Shown here one piece after another: positions 9,878-18,018 of a stretch of 25,061 bases of DNA (position 1 is its first letter; every line of letters begins with the position of its first letter). The stretch is from Polychytrium aggregatum (Eukaryota; Chytridiomycota; Chytridiomycetes; Polychytriales): the NCBI RefSeq assembly GCF_025602895.1, contig NW_026516541.1:1-25061 (forward strand). Direction: 5' to 3'. A program made the position numbers and the translations under genes. The notes under the pieces were generated by a model. The model was not told where the DNA came from. It searched no databases and worked only from the letters and a program-made list of their open reading frames with translations.

Positions 9878-11125
9878 TCGATTCTGAGTCGTTTAACAAG
9901 GTCATCGCCGTTCGAAAGAAAATGCGGCTGCGCATATTATTCCAGGACCAATAGGCGTCGGAAATACAAGATTCACCTGCACGCACCATACGAGCAGCTG
10001 ATGGCCGATACCGCCGCGCAAATCGAGACCCTCCATACAGAGCAGCAAACCCGCGACGAAGCCAGTGCCAACGAACTGCAAAAGTTGAATGAAGCGCACT
10101 CGGGCTGTGCGCTGACCCACAAGGCCATTCAGGACAAGCTGGACACCCTCACCCAAACGCACAATGCCACGCGGCAGCAGGCCGCAGAACTGCGCGACTC
10201 CCTCACTACGTGCCAAATGATGATCGGGACATTGGAGATTGAGAACGATTCCTTGGAAGCGCAGATCAAGAAAAATGCCCAGGCCATGGAAGAGTTGGCG
10301 GAGCAGCACAAAGCGAGTCAGTCGGAGGCAGAAACCAAGCAGCAGGAGCTTGACGCAGAAAACACCAGGCTTGCACAAGAGCTATCGGAGCTGAACCAAA
10401 GGTTGGGTGATGCGCAGAGCGAGCTCTAGGACAGCCAAACCCGGGCGAAAGAGTACGAGGGCGAGATCGCACGATTCAAGGAGCAAATCGCGAGTCTCCA
10501 GGACGATGTGGAGAGTGCCGGCGCTGCGTCAGAGGAAGCCGCAGCTGCTACAGCTGAGATGATGGCAGAGGTGGATGAACTGGTAGGAAAGCTTAACGAA
10601 TGCACTCAGCAAGCAACGAGGTACACCACACAGATCGAGACACTCGAGGAGCAGTCAAAGGCGTGCCAAGAGCAACTCGACGGCAAAAGCCAGGAGAAGG
10701 AGAGACTCCAGAACGACATGGACACGGCGGTGCAAGAACATGAAGCGAAACATGCAGTTCTCTTGGATGAGCAGAGTGCACTGAAAGCAAGGGTGAAGGA
10801 GTAGGAGGAAGAGCTTCAGAATCAGCAAGCGACGTTGGAAGCGAAAGTGAGAGGGTTGGAGGCAGAGCTACTCGACCGGGACAACAAGATCAAGCAACTG
10901 GAGGAGGAACTGGGAGGTGTTGAGCAGCGGCAAAAGCCATCGACAACGGTCTCTGAAACAATGACAGATGAGCCGGTGGTCTTGGCAGATGCATCCACCG
11001 CCACCAGCATGGGGGCACCGGCCGGCAGCCCTATGGCAACGGCAGAACGGGTGGCGGAACTGGAGGGTCTCAACAGAGAACTCGCGGTGCTGAATGGCCA
11101 GTGGAAAGCGGCAGGTCGTGGGGGG
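9878..11125 (+). pseudogene. Coiled-coil protein fragment with two in-frame TAG codons, cut by the LINE array
   Basis: A single plus-strand frame is open from just after a TGA at 9875-9877 to the array junction at 11125, broken only by TAG at 10427-10429 and TAG at 10802-10804. The first Met in the well-formed coding stretch is at 10001. The protein is Glu/Gln/Lys/Ala-rich with heptad-like spacing of Leu throughout, for example LQKLNEAHS and IKQLEEELGGVEQ, so it would form a long coiled coil. A low-complexity Thr/Ala/Pro region lies at about 10940-11040. The last native residues, near AAGRGG, run straight into the T-run of the first LINE copy, so the C-terminus is lost. The 5' end is not clear. 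Both TAGs could derive from CAG by one C-to-T change. Function is unknown; any long coiled-coil scaffold is possible. Confidence 0.55.
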
Positions 11126-12483
11126 TTTTTTTTTTTGTTACTATAGTCAACTTTATTCAAGAAGACAAGCCATCAGGTCCAACAGGTTGGTACCCCGGCA
11201 CGTTGAGTACACAGGCAAGCCTATTTACTCCTGTTGCAGCCTAGTGCTGCCTCAGCTGCCCACAAGGTCTGAGACCAAGCGGGTGAACACATTTTCAAGC
11301 AGTTCCCACAAGGGAACAGCAGGATCGAGGGGAGGTCGGGGTGGTGGAAGTGACAAGTGCTGGCACTATACTACGCTGTGATGAGGGTGCAGGGAGAGAC
11401 TGCAAGGGCGGGACTACACTGGGTGTGGGAGTGGGTGGTGGTGCGGGGTGTGCACCAAGTGCGAATGCTCGGAAGGCAGTGCGGGGAGCGGGTACATGAG
11501 CAGCAAGCGATCCAAGTGCGGGAGGGGTGCGACTGCGAGGGGGAGTGCGATCGAAAGAGAGCAGGTCCAGCAGCTTGTCCACTGGTCCCACTCCGGCTAT
11601 ACCACTTTCCACCCAAGTCGGGTGGGCCGTCTTGAGGGCTGCGACCTTGCGGACCAGGACTTGATGCGGATCCACACACTGCTGTGCGTGGGTCCTGGTC
11701 AAGTCGATCCCGGATCCGTGTCGAGCCAGGTTCTTGCACTTGCGGTATCCAAACCTGAAGTGGCCTGGGAGAGCACCGAGTCGCCATCGGACCATGAACA
11801 TGAGCATGACCATGGATCCTTGGTACCCGCGAGCCTCCCAGAGTCCCGACATCTTGGTCGACGGGGTGCAGGCGGCGGTGAGCTGCTTGGAGCGGTCGAA
11901 GCCGTTCTTCATGTGGTCCTCGAAGATGAGGGTCTTGATCGGGACGGGCTGGGGTCGGGGCGGTCCGGGCGGCGGCGGCTGGTGTCGGGTCTTGCCTCGG
12001 TAGATCTCCGTGGCCGTGAGGGAGTGGTCGGCCTCTTGTCGGCGGACCACCATGGCCCAGTGCGGATCGGCTCGGACTCCTTGGCCGAGGAACTGGTCGG
12101 GGTGGTACGGCGCAATGATCTTGTTGCGCAGGATCATCGACAGCATCTTGTCGCCGTCAGAGACTTGGTCGTCCCAGCGGGCCCAGTTCTGAAGGGCCAG
12201 CATCTTGACACGGACCGACATCTTGGGAAGGCCGCAGTTGAGGTGCATGGCACCGACGGGAGTGCCGGGACCGACGCGGAACATGGTGCGGAGGGCCGTC
12301 ATCTGGGCGTCGTCGAGGCGGTCGCGCAGAGCCGGGTCCGGGATGTCCATGGCCATCCCGTATTCGAGGGTCGGCCGCACAAAGGTCTTGTAGACCTGGG
12401 TGATGGTCTTGGCCGAGACCTTGCCGAGGGTGATGCCAAGTCCAACCACGGTGTCGGTGACCATGTGGACCTTGCGGAGAAGC
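11126..12483 (-). mobile_element. LINE copy 1, 5'-truncated (3' UTR and ORF2 C-terminus)
   Basis: It starts with an 11-nt tail at the junction with the coiled-coil frame; AATAAA (as TTTATT, 11152-11157) lies 15 nt further in. It carries ORF2 codons from about residue 816 onward. A one-base insertion near 11348 (GTGGTGGAAGTGAC against GTGGAGGAATGAC in copies 2, 3 and 5) shifts the frame, replacing the usual PLWELLENVFTRLV end. About eighteen substitutions in 1.35 kb separate it from copy 5. It stops at AGAAGC, where copy 2's tail begins. Confidence 0.9.
11295..12483 (-). pseudogene. C-terminal fragment of LINE ORF2 (copy 1)
   Basis: This is the equivalent of ORF2 residues about 816-1190, from LLRKVHMVTDTVV onward, then a frameshifted tail ending SCCSLVGTA. 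It includes the thumb-like region (TLEYGMAMD, MHLNCGLPKMS) and the C-terminal Cys/His cluster, but no endonuclease and no RT catalytic motif, so it has no activity of its own. Confidence 0.85.
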
Positions 12484-12611
12484 TTTTTTTTTTTTTGTTA
12501 CTATAGTCAACTTTATTCAAGAAGACAAGCCATCAGGTCCAACAGGTTGGTACCCCGGCACGTTGAGTACACAGGCAAGCCTATTTACTCCTGTTGCAGC
12601 CTAGTGCTGCC

Positions 12612-15600
12612 TCAGCTGCCCACAAGGTCTGAGACCAAGCGGGTGAACACATTTTCGAGCAGTTCCCACAAGGGAACAGCAGGATCGAGGGGGGGTCGGG
12701 GTGGAGGAATGACAAGTGCTGACACTATACTACGCTGTGATGAGGGTGCAGGGAGAGACTGCAAGGGTGGGACTACACTGGGTGTGGGAGTGGGTGGTGG
12801 TGCTGGGTGTGCACCAAGTGCGAATGCTCGGAAGGCAGTGCGGGGAGCGGGTACATGAGCAGCAAGTGATCCAAGTGCGGGAGGGGTGCGACTGCGAGGG
12901 GGAGTGCGATCGAAACTGAGCAGGTCCAGCAGCTTGTCCACTGGTCCCACTCCGGCTATACCACTTTCCACCCAAGTCGGGTGGGCCGTCTTGAGGGCTG
13001 CGACCTTGCGGACCAGGACTTGATGCGGATCCACACACTGCTGTGCGTGGGTCCTGGTCAAGTCGATCCCGGATCCGTGTCGAGCCAGGTTCTTGCACTT
13101 GCGGTAGCCAAATCTGAAGTGGCCTGGGAGAGCACCGAGTCGCCATCGGACCATGAACATGAGCATGATCATGGATCCTTGGTACCCGCGAGCCTCCCAG
13201 AGTCCCGACATCTTGGTCGACGGGGTGCAGGCGGCGGTGAGCTGCTTGGAGCGGTCGAAGCCGTTCTTCATGTGGTCCTCGAAGATGAGGGTCTTGATCG
13301 GGACGGGCTGGGGTCGGGGCGGTCCGGGCGGCGGCGGCTGGTGTCGGGTCTTGCCTCGGTAGATCTCCGTGGCCGTGAGGGAGTGGTCGGCCTCTTGTCG
13401 GCGGACCACCATGGCCCAGTGCGGATCGGCTCGGACTCCTTGGCCGAGGAACTGGTCGGGGTGGTAGGGCGCAATGATCTTGTTGCGCAGGATCATCGAC
13501 AGCATCTTGTCGCCGTCAGAGACTTGGTCGTCCCAGCGGGCCCAGTTCTGCAGGGCCAGCATCTTGACACGGACCGACATCTTGGGAAGGCCGCAGTTGA
13601 GGTGCATGGCACCGACGGGAGTGCCGGGGCCGACGCGGAACATGGTGCGGAGGGCCGTCATCTGGGCGTCGTCGAGGCGGTCGCGCAGAGCTGGGTCGGG
13701 GATGTCCATGGCCATCCCGTATTCGAGGGTCGGCCGCACAAAGGTCTTGTAGACCTGGGTGATGGTCTTGGCCGAGACCTTGCCGAGGGTGATGCCGAGT
13801 CCAACCACGGTGTCGGTGACCATGTGGACCTTGCGGAGGAGCTTGTCGAACTGGAGGTCCGGGCGGAATCCGTCAATGTCGACCATGACACCGAGGTAGC
13901 GGAACTGGAGGACCTTGGGCAGCTCGGTGCCGTACAGCTTGGCGGGATGGAGCTGGTCGACGTTGCAGGCCGAGTACAGCACCTCGCACTTGGGAGGCGA
14001 GAAGCGGTACCGGTTGTCGATGCTGTGGCGTTCGCAGATATCCAGCATGGCCTGGGTGCGGCCAGCCGGACAGATGAGGACACCGTCATCGGCAAACCAG
14101 AGCGAGTTGACCCGGAGACGGTGGTGGCGACTCGAGGCAAGCACAAGTCCGTCCTCGGCTCGGAGCAGTCCAGGCAGGTCGTCAATGTGGGCACTGAACA
14201 GAAGGGGACTCAGGACCGAGCCTTGGATGAGACCCTTCTGCAGCCACACAGGCTGCGACGTGCGGCCCTTGCTGGCGACGCGGACAAGAGTGCGGTCGAA
14301 CATGGCCCTGAGGACCCCGACGGCGACCGGACCAGCACCTCGGGTGGCGATCTTGTCCCAGAGGCGCTCCCGCCAGACAGTGTCGTAGGCGGCCTTGATG
14401 TCGAGGAAGACCAGGCTGTACTCGTCGTCGCGGATCTTGTTCATGCGGACAAGAGCGTCGAGCGAGTACACCTGGTCGAGGGTGCCTCGGTCCGGGCGGA
14501 AGCCTCCCTGGGCAATGTCCATGATGCCGATCTCGCGGGTGAGGAACGGCAGCAGGACTCGCTCGGCGATCTTGCGGAGGACCTGGGTCAACCCGATGGG
14601 CCGGTACATGGCCGGATCGAGGATCGAACCCTTGTTCTTGTAGACCGGGTGGATCAGGACAGTGTTCCACTCGGTCGGGACGACGGAGGCCTTGAGGGCG
14701 GCCAGCAGGATGGCCCGGAGCCAGGGAGCGACCACGGGAGCGACAGGGTGCAGCATCTCGGCCTTGATCTTGTCCGGGCCGGAAGACTTGCGCTTGGGGG
14801 ACTTGACGATGGCATCGGCCACCTCGTCCGACGACAATCGGGGAATGGAGCGGTCCTCGGGGAGCAGGCGCGGAACAGTGTCCAGGGGTCTTGGGCCGAC
14901 GGTCCGGTCAAAGGCGGCACCGGGGGTGTCCTGGGAGTGCGAGGAGACCTTGCCGTAGTGGACCACAAGTCGCTCGAGGGCCTCGTCCGAGTTGTCAAAG
15001 TGGAAGGCGTCGTCGAGCTCCTTGCGCTTCTTCATGGCGGCCAGGGACTTGGCGACCTCGGAAGCGTTGAGGGAGTGCAGCTTGTTCATGGCCAGGGTCT
15101 CGGCTGCTCGGCGGGACTGGACGATGAGGTTCTTTTCTTGTTTGCGGACAGCGCGGAGTTCGGCGCGCTTGTCCTCGGCGACGCGGAGGGAGAGCCCGGG
15201 CAACTTGAGCTGGTAGATGAGATCGCGGCGCCTCTCGCGAAGCTGCCGCATCTCGGGGATCAGGGCCGGGTCCTTCCAGACGGTCTTGATGGAAGCCTTG
15301 CCGATGGTGGAGTCGGCAGCGGTGGTGATCAGGGCGATCATGATGGACCAGGCGCGGTCGATGCAGTCCTGGGCCGCACTCTCCGAGATCGGAATGACCG
15401 ATCCCCTTGAGATTGGCCGGAGTGCAGCCTGGATGCGCTGCAGACCGCGTTCGCGCTCGTCCAGCAGCGCCAAGAGGTACTGGGCGCGGACGGCAGGATC
15501 CTCGAGCTGGGCGATCTTCCACTGCCATTGGTCGACCTTTGGGTAGTACTTTGGCTGTACCCGCAGAGTCGCCCAGATGGGGAAGTGGTCGGACTGGCCA

Positions 15601-16286
15601 CGGAAGGCACCGGCAGTGTCGACCTGCAGCAGCGGGTCGTTGTTGGCCTGGCGATGCGACACAAAGATGTAGTCGATCGTTGTCCAGCTGGGACCCCGCT
15701 GCCGGGTGTGGGTCGGGATCACAGCTGGAGGCACAACGCGGAGACCGGCGCGGGAGACAGTGTCCTCGAGGATCTTCTCCCTGCCACGGAGCGGCGTGGG
15801 CAGTCCGCTCAGGGCACTGAGGTGGGCATTGAAGTCACCCACCACAATGACCTGGGCGTCGGGGAGGGCGGCCTTGGTGTGGATCGACTGGAGGGCCTCG
15901 CGGTAGTCGTCCAGCTTGAGGCTCGGGGACAGGTAGAAGTTGCCGATGTGGATGACGTGTTTGTATGTCACCCACATGGCGTCGCCCTTGTCGCTGACTT
16001 CAATGTTGGTGAAGTCGTGCGGGTCGATCCTGGCCGGGTTGTAGAGGATGGCGATGCCTCTACCGGCGCGGCAACGGGGACCAGGGACCTTGACGGCATA
16101 GCCACAGAGAGGGCTGCGGGGTTCGAGGTCGGCGAGGGTTTCTTGGACACCGACAAAGTCGATGTCGTTGGTGTCGATGAGGTTCTTGAGTTCAACGTCG
16201 TTGACGTTGATGCCACAGACATTGAAGGAAGCGACGGTCAGGGATGTCTGGGCCCTGCCGCCTCCCTGCGAGGGGTGTGGATTCAT
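12612..16286 (-). CDS. LINE ORF2 protein of copy 2: AP-like endonuclease and reverse transcriptase
   Basis: The frame is 1224 codons, open from ATG 16286-16284, and its translation is the same as that of copy 5's ORF2; see that entry for domains. It overlaps the end of the truncated ORF1 by ATGA (stop at 16285-16283). Because ORF1's start and the 5' UTR are missing, this copy has no visible promoter. If ORF2 translation depends on ORF1 passage, it would not be made even if transcribed from upstream. Confidence 0.88.
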   Translation of the reverse strand: MNPHPSQGGGRAQTSLTVASFNVCGINVNDVELKNLIDTNDIDFVGVQETLADLEPRSPLCGYAVKVPGPRCRAGRGIAILYNPARIDPHDFTNIEVSDKGDAMWVTYKHVIHIGNFYLSPSLKLDDYREALQSIHTKAALPDAQVIVVGDFNAHLSALSGLPTPLRGREKILEDTVSRAGLRVVPPAVIPTHTRQRGPSWTTIDYIFVSHRQANNDPLLQVDTAGAFRGQSDHFPIWATLRVQPKYYPKVDQWQWKIAQLEDPAVRAQYLLALLDERERGLQRIQAALRPISRGSVIPISESAAQDCIDRAWSIMIALITTAADSTIGKASIKTVWKDPALIPEMRQLRERRRDLIYQLKLPGLSLRVAEDKRAELRAVRKQEKNLIVQSRRAAETLAMNKLHSLNASEVAKSLAAMKKRKELDDAFHFDNSDEALERLVVHYGKVSSHSQDTPGAAFDRTVGPRPLDTVPRLLPEDRSIPRLSSDEVADAIVKSPKRKSSGPDKIKAEMLHPVAPVVAPWLRAILLAALKASVVPTEWNTVLIHPVYKNKGSILDPAMYRPIGLTQVLRKIAERVLLPFLTREIGIMDIAQGGFRPDRGTLDQVYSLDALVRMNKIRDDEYSLVFLDIKAAYDTVWRERLWDKIATRGAGPVAVGVLRAMFDRTLVRVASKGRTSQPVWLQKGLIQGSVLSPLLFSAHIDDLPGLLRAEDGLVLASSRHHRLRVNSLWFADDGVLICPAGRTQAMLDICERHSIDNRYRFSPPKCEVLYSACNVDQLHPAKLYGTELPKVLQFRYLGVMVDIDGFRPDLQFDKLLRKVHMVTDTVVGLGITLGKVSAKTITQVYKTFVRPTLEYGMAMDIPDPALRDRLDDAQMTALRTMFRVGPGTPVGAMHLNCGLPKMSVRVKMLALQNWARWDDQVSDGDKMLSMILRNKIIAPYHPDQFLGQGVRADPHWAMVVRRQEADHSLTATEIYRGKTRHQPPPPGPPRPQPVPIKTLIFEDHMKNGFDRSKQLTAACTPSTKMSGLWEARGYQGSMIMLMFMVRWRLGALPGHFRFGYRKCKNLARHGSGIDLTRTHAQQCVDPHQVLVRKVAALKTAHPTWVESGIAGVGPVDKLLDLLSFDRTPPRSRTPPALGSLAAHVPAPRTAFRAFALGAHPAPPPTPTPSVVPPLQSLPAPSSQRSIVSALVIPPPRPPLDPAVPLWELLENVFTRLVSDLVGS

Positions 16287-16946
16287 TGGAGTCGTGCAGC
16301 GCTGCTGCTGGCCCGGGGGCCCTCTCCTTCAGAGTCAGTGTCCATGACGGACAGCGGGACTCTGTAGGCGGGGTGAGGCTTGCTGGGCTTTGACGAGGCA
16401 CCAGCGGCGGGGGCAGCAGCAGCAGCGACAGCAACGACAACGGCAGGGGCAGCGGTAGCGGCAGCGGCAGAGGCAGACGACGAGGCAGCGGCAGCGGCAG
16501 AACCAGGGACCTTGGGGACGGCGGTGATGTCCGCCCGCTTGACCTCCTTGCCGGATAGGGCCTTCTTGAGGAGCGAGTCGTACTCGTCGCGGTACTCCTC
16601 GGGGATGCGCATCTGGATGCAGCGGCGGACAGGGGCGGTCTTGGCCTTGGCTGCCTGGCGGAGGGACTTTGCCATAAAGTTCTTGATGGCATCGGATCGG
16701 GACAGGGCCAGTCCATGGTGCTTGAGACCATGGATGACGTCGTAGGCCGGTACGACCCTGACCCTGCCATGTGTGGACGACAGCGACTCCAGACGGGCAC
16801 CAAGGTCGGCCTTGTTGGATTTGTCGCGGACAAGGACCTCCATGACCGTGGCCTCAGGGAAGTTGATCTCGGCCAACTCCCTGGTGTCGATGCCGCATCG
16901 CTTGAGGTTGCGGCGGACACTGCCGAGGTCGCCACAGCGGATGCCC
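16283..16946 (-). pseudogene. C-terminal fragment of LINE ORF1 (copy 2)
   Basis: Residues from about 542 (GIRCGDLGSVRRNL) to the stop of the 761-residue ORF1 are present. This keeps most of the conserved C-terminal module and the Ala/Ser/Val-rich low-complexity tail. The 5' part was lost at the junction with copy 3. The apparent start in the T-run is only read-through of the poly(A) tail. Confidence 0.85.
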
Positions 16947-17833
16947 TTTTTTTTTTTTTTGTTACTATAGTCAACTTTATTCAAGAAGACAAGCCATCAG
17001 GTCCAACAGGTTGGTACCCCGGCACGTTGAGTACACAGGCAAGCCTATTTACTCCTGTTGCAGCCTAGTGCTGCCTCAGCTGCCCACAAGGTCTGAGACC
17101 AAGCGGGTGAACACATTTTCGAGCAGTTCCCACAAGGGAACAGCAGGATCGAGGGGGGGTCGGGGTGGAGGAATGACAAGTGCTGACACTATACTACGCT
17201 GTGATGAGGGTGCAGGGAGAGACTGCAAGGGTGGGACTACACTGGGTGTGGGAGTGGGTGGTGGTGCTGGGTGTGCACCAAGTGCGAATGCTCGGAAGGC
17301 AGTGCGGGGAGCGGGTACATGAGCAGCAAGTGATCCAAGTGCGGGAGGGGTGCGACTGCGAGGGGGAGTGCGATCGAAACTGAGCAGGTCCAGCAGCTTG
17401 TCCACTGGTCCCACTCCGGCTATACCACTTTCCACCCAAGTCGGGTGGGCCGTCTTGAGGGCTGCGACCTTGCGGACCAGGACTTGATGCGGATCCACAC
17501 ACTGCTGTGCGTGGGTCCTGGTCAAGTCGATCCCGGATCCGTGTCGAGCCAGGTTCTTGCACTTGCGGTAGCCAAATCTGAAGTGGCCTGGGAGAGCACC
17601 GAGTCGCCATCGGACCATGAACATGAGCATGATCATGGATCCTTGGTACCCGCGAGCCTCCCAGAGTCCCGACATCTTGGTCGACGGGGTGCAGGCGGCG
17701 GTGAGCTGCTTGGAGCGGTCGAAGCCGTTCTTCATGTGGTCCTCGAAGATGAGGGTCTTGATCGGGACGGGCTGGGGTCGGGGCGGTCCGGGCGGCGGCG
17801 GCTGGTGTCGGGTCTTGCCTCGGTAGATCTCCG
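16947..17833 (-). mobile_element. LINE copy 3, short 5'-truncated copy
   Basis: The tail is a 14-nt T-run at 16947-16960, with AATAAA as TTTATT at 16976-16981. It contains the 3' UTR and ORF2 codons from about Thr973 (17833) to the stop at 17076. No difference from copies 2 and 5 was seen. It ends at ATCTCCG, followed directly by copy 4's tail. Confidence 0.92.
17076..17833 (-). pseudogene. ORF2 C-terminal fragment (copy 3)
   Basis: About 252 codons equivalent to ORF2 residues 973-1224 are present, including the Cys/His cluster and the Pro-rich tail. The endonuclease and RT are absent. The frame is intact to the normal end LVSDLVGS. Confidence 0.85.
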
Positions 17834-17890
17834 TTTTTTTTTTTTTTTTGTTACTATAGTCAACTTTATTTAAGAAGACAAGCCATCAGG
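17834..17890 (-). mobile_element. LINE copy 4: tail plus only 41 nt of the 3' end
   Basis: A 16-nt T-run (17834-17849) is followed by 41 nt of the family's 3' terminus (17850-17890), including AATAAA as TTTATT at 17865-17870, ending at CATCAGG. The tail of copy 5 follows at once. One base differs from all the other copies (TTTAAG instead of TTCAAG). It is the shortest copy here and shows that an insertion can stop almost immediately, or that this end was eroded before copy 5 joined. Confidence 0.9.
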
Positions 17891-17903
17891 TTTTTTTTTT
17901 TTT

Positions 17904-18018
17904 GTTACTATAGTCAACTTTATTCAAGAAGACAAGCCATCAGGTCCAACAGGTTGGTACCCCGGCACGTTGAGTACACAGGCAAGCCTATTTACTCCTG
18001 TTGCAGCCTAGTGCTGCC
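17904..18018 (-). terminator. LINE 3' UTR with polyadenylation signal
   Basis: This is 115 nt between the ORF2 stop (TGA 18021-18019) and the tail. A canonical AATAAA (plus-strand TTTATT, 17919-17924) lies 15 nt before the poly(A). The terminal GACTATAGTAAC is shared by all six copies and is similar in the old LINE at 1342-1352. It is a likely recognition sequence for the element's own RT, by analogy with other LINEs. Confidence 0.7.

Larger units (their letters stand above)
12484..16946 (-). mobile_element. LINE copy 2, truncated inside ORF1 but with intact ORF2
   Basis: The tail is a 13-nt T-run at 12484-12496, with AATAAA as TTTATT at 12512-12517. It contains the complete ORF2 and the last ~220 codons of ORF1. 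It ends at ATGCCC, where the copy 3 tail begins; copy 5 continues there as ATGCCCTCGACG. In coding sequence it appears identical to copy 5, indicating a very recent common source or gene conversion. Confidence 0.92.

Noticed and set aside
12981..15410. 809-codon open frame on the plus strand, also at 18388-20817
   Set aside because: It is antisense to LINE ORF2 and repeats with it. GC-rich codon usage in ORF2 keeps the opposite strand free of stops. The product is low-complexity (Val/Asp/Leu/Gly) with no recognisable domain.
15528..16367. 279-codon plus-strand frame, also at 20935-21774
   Set aside because: Antisense shadow of the endonuclease-coding part of ORF2.
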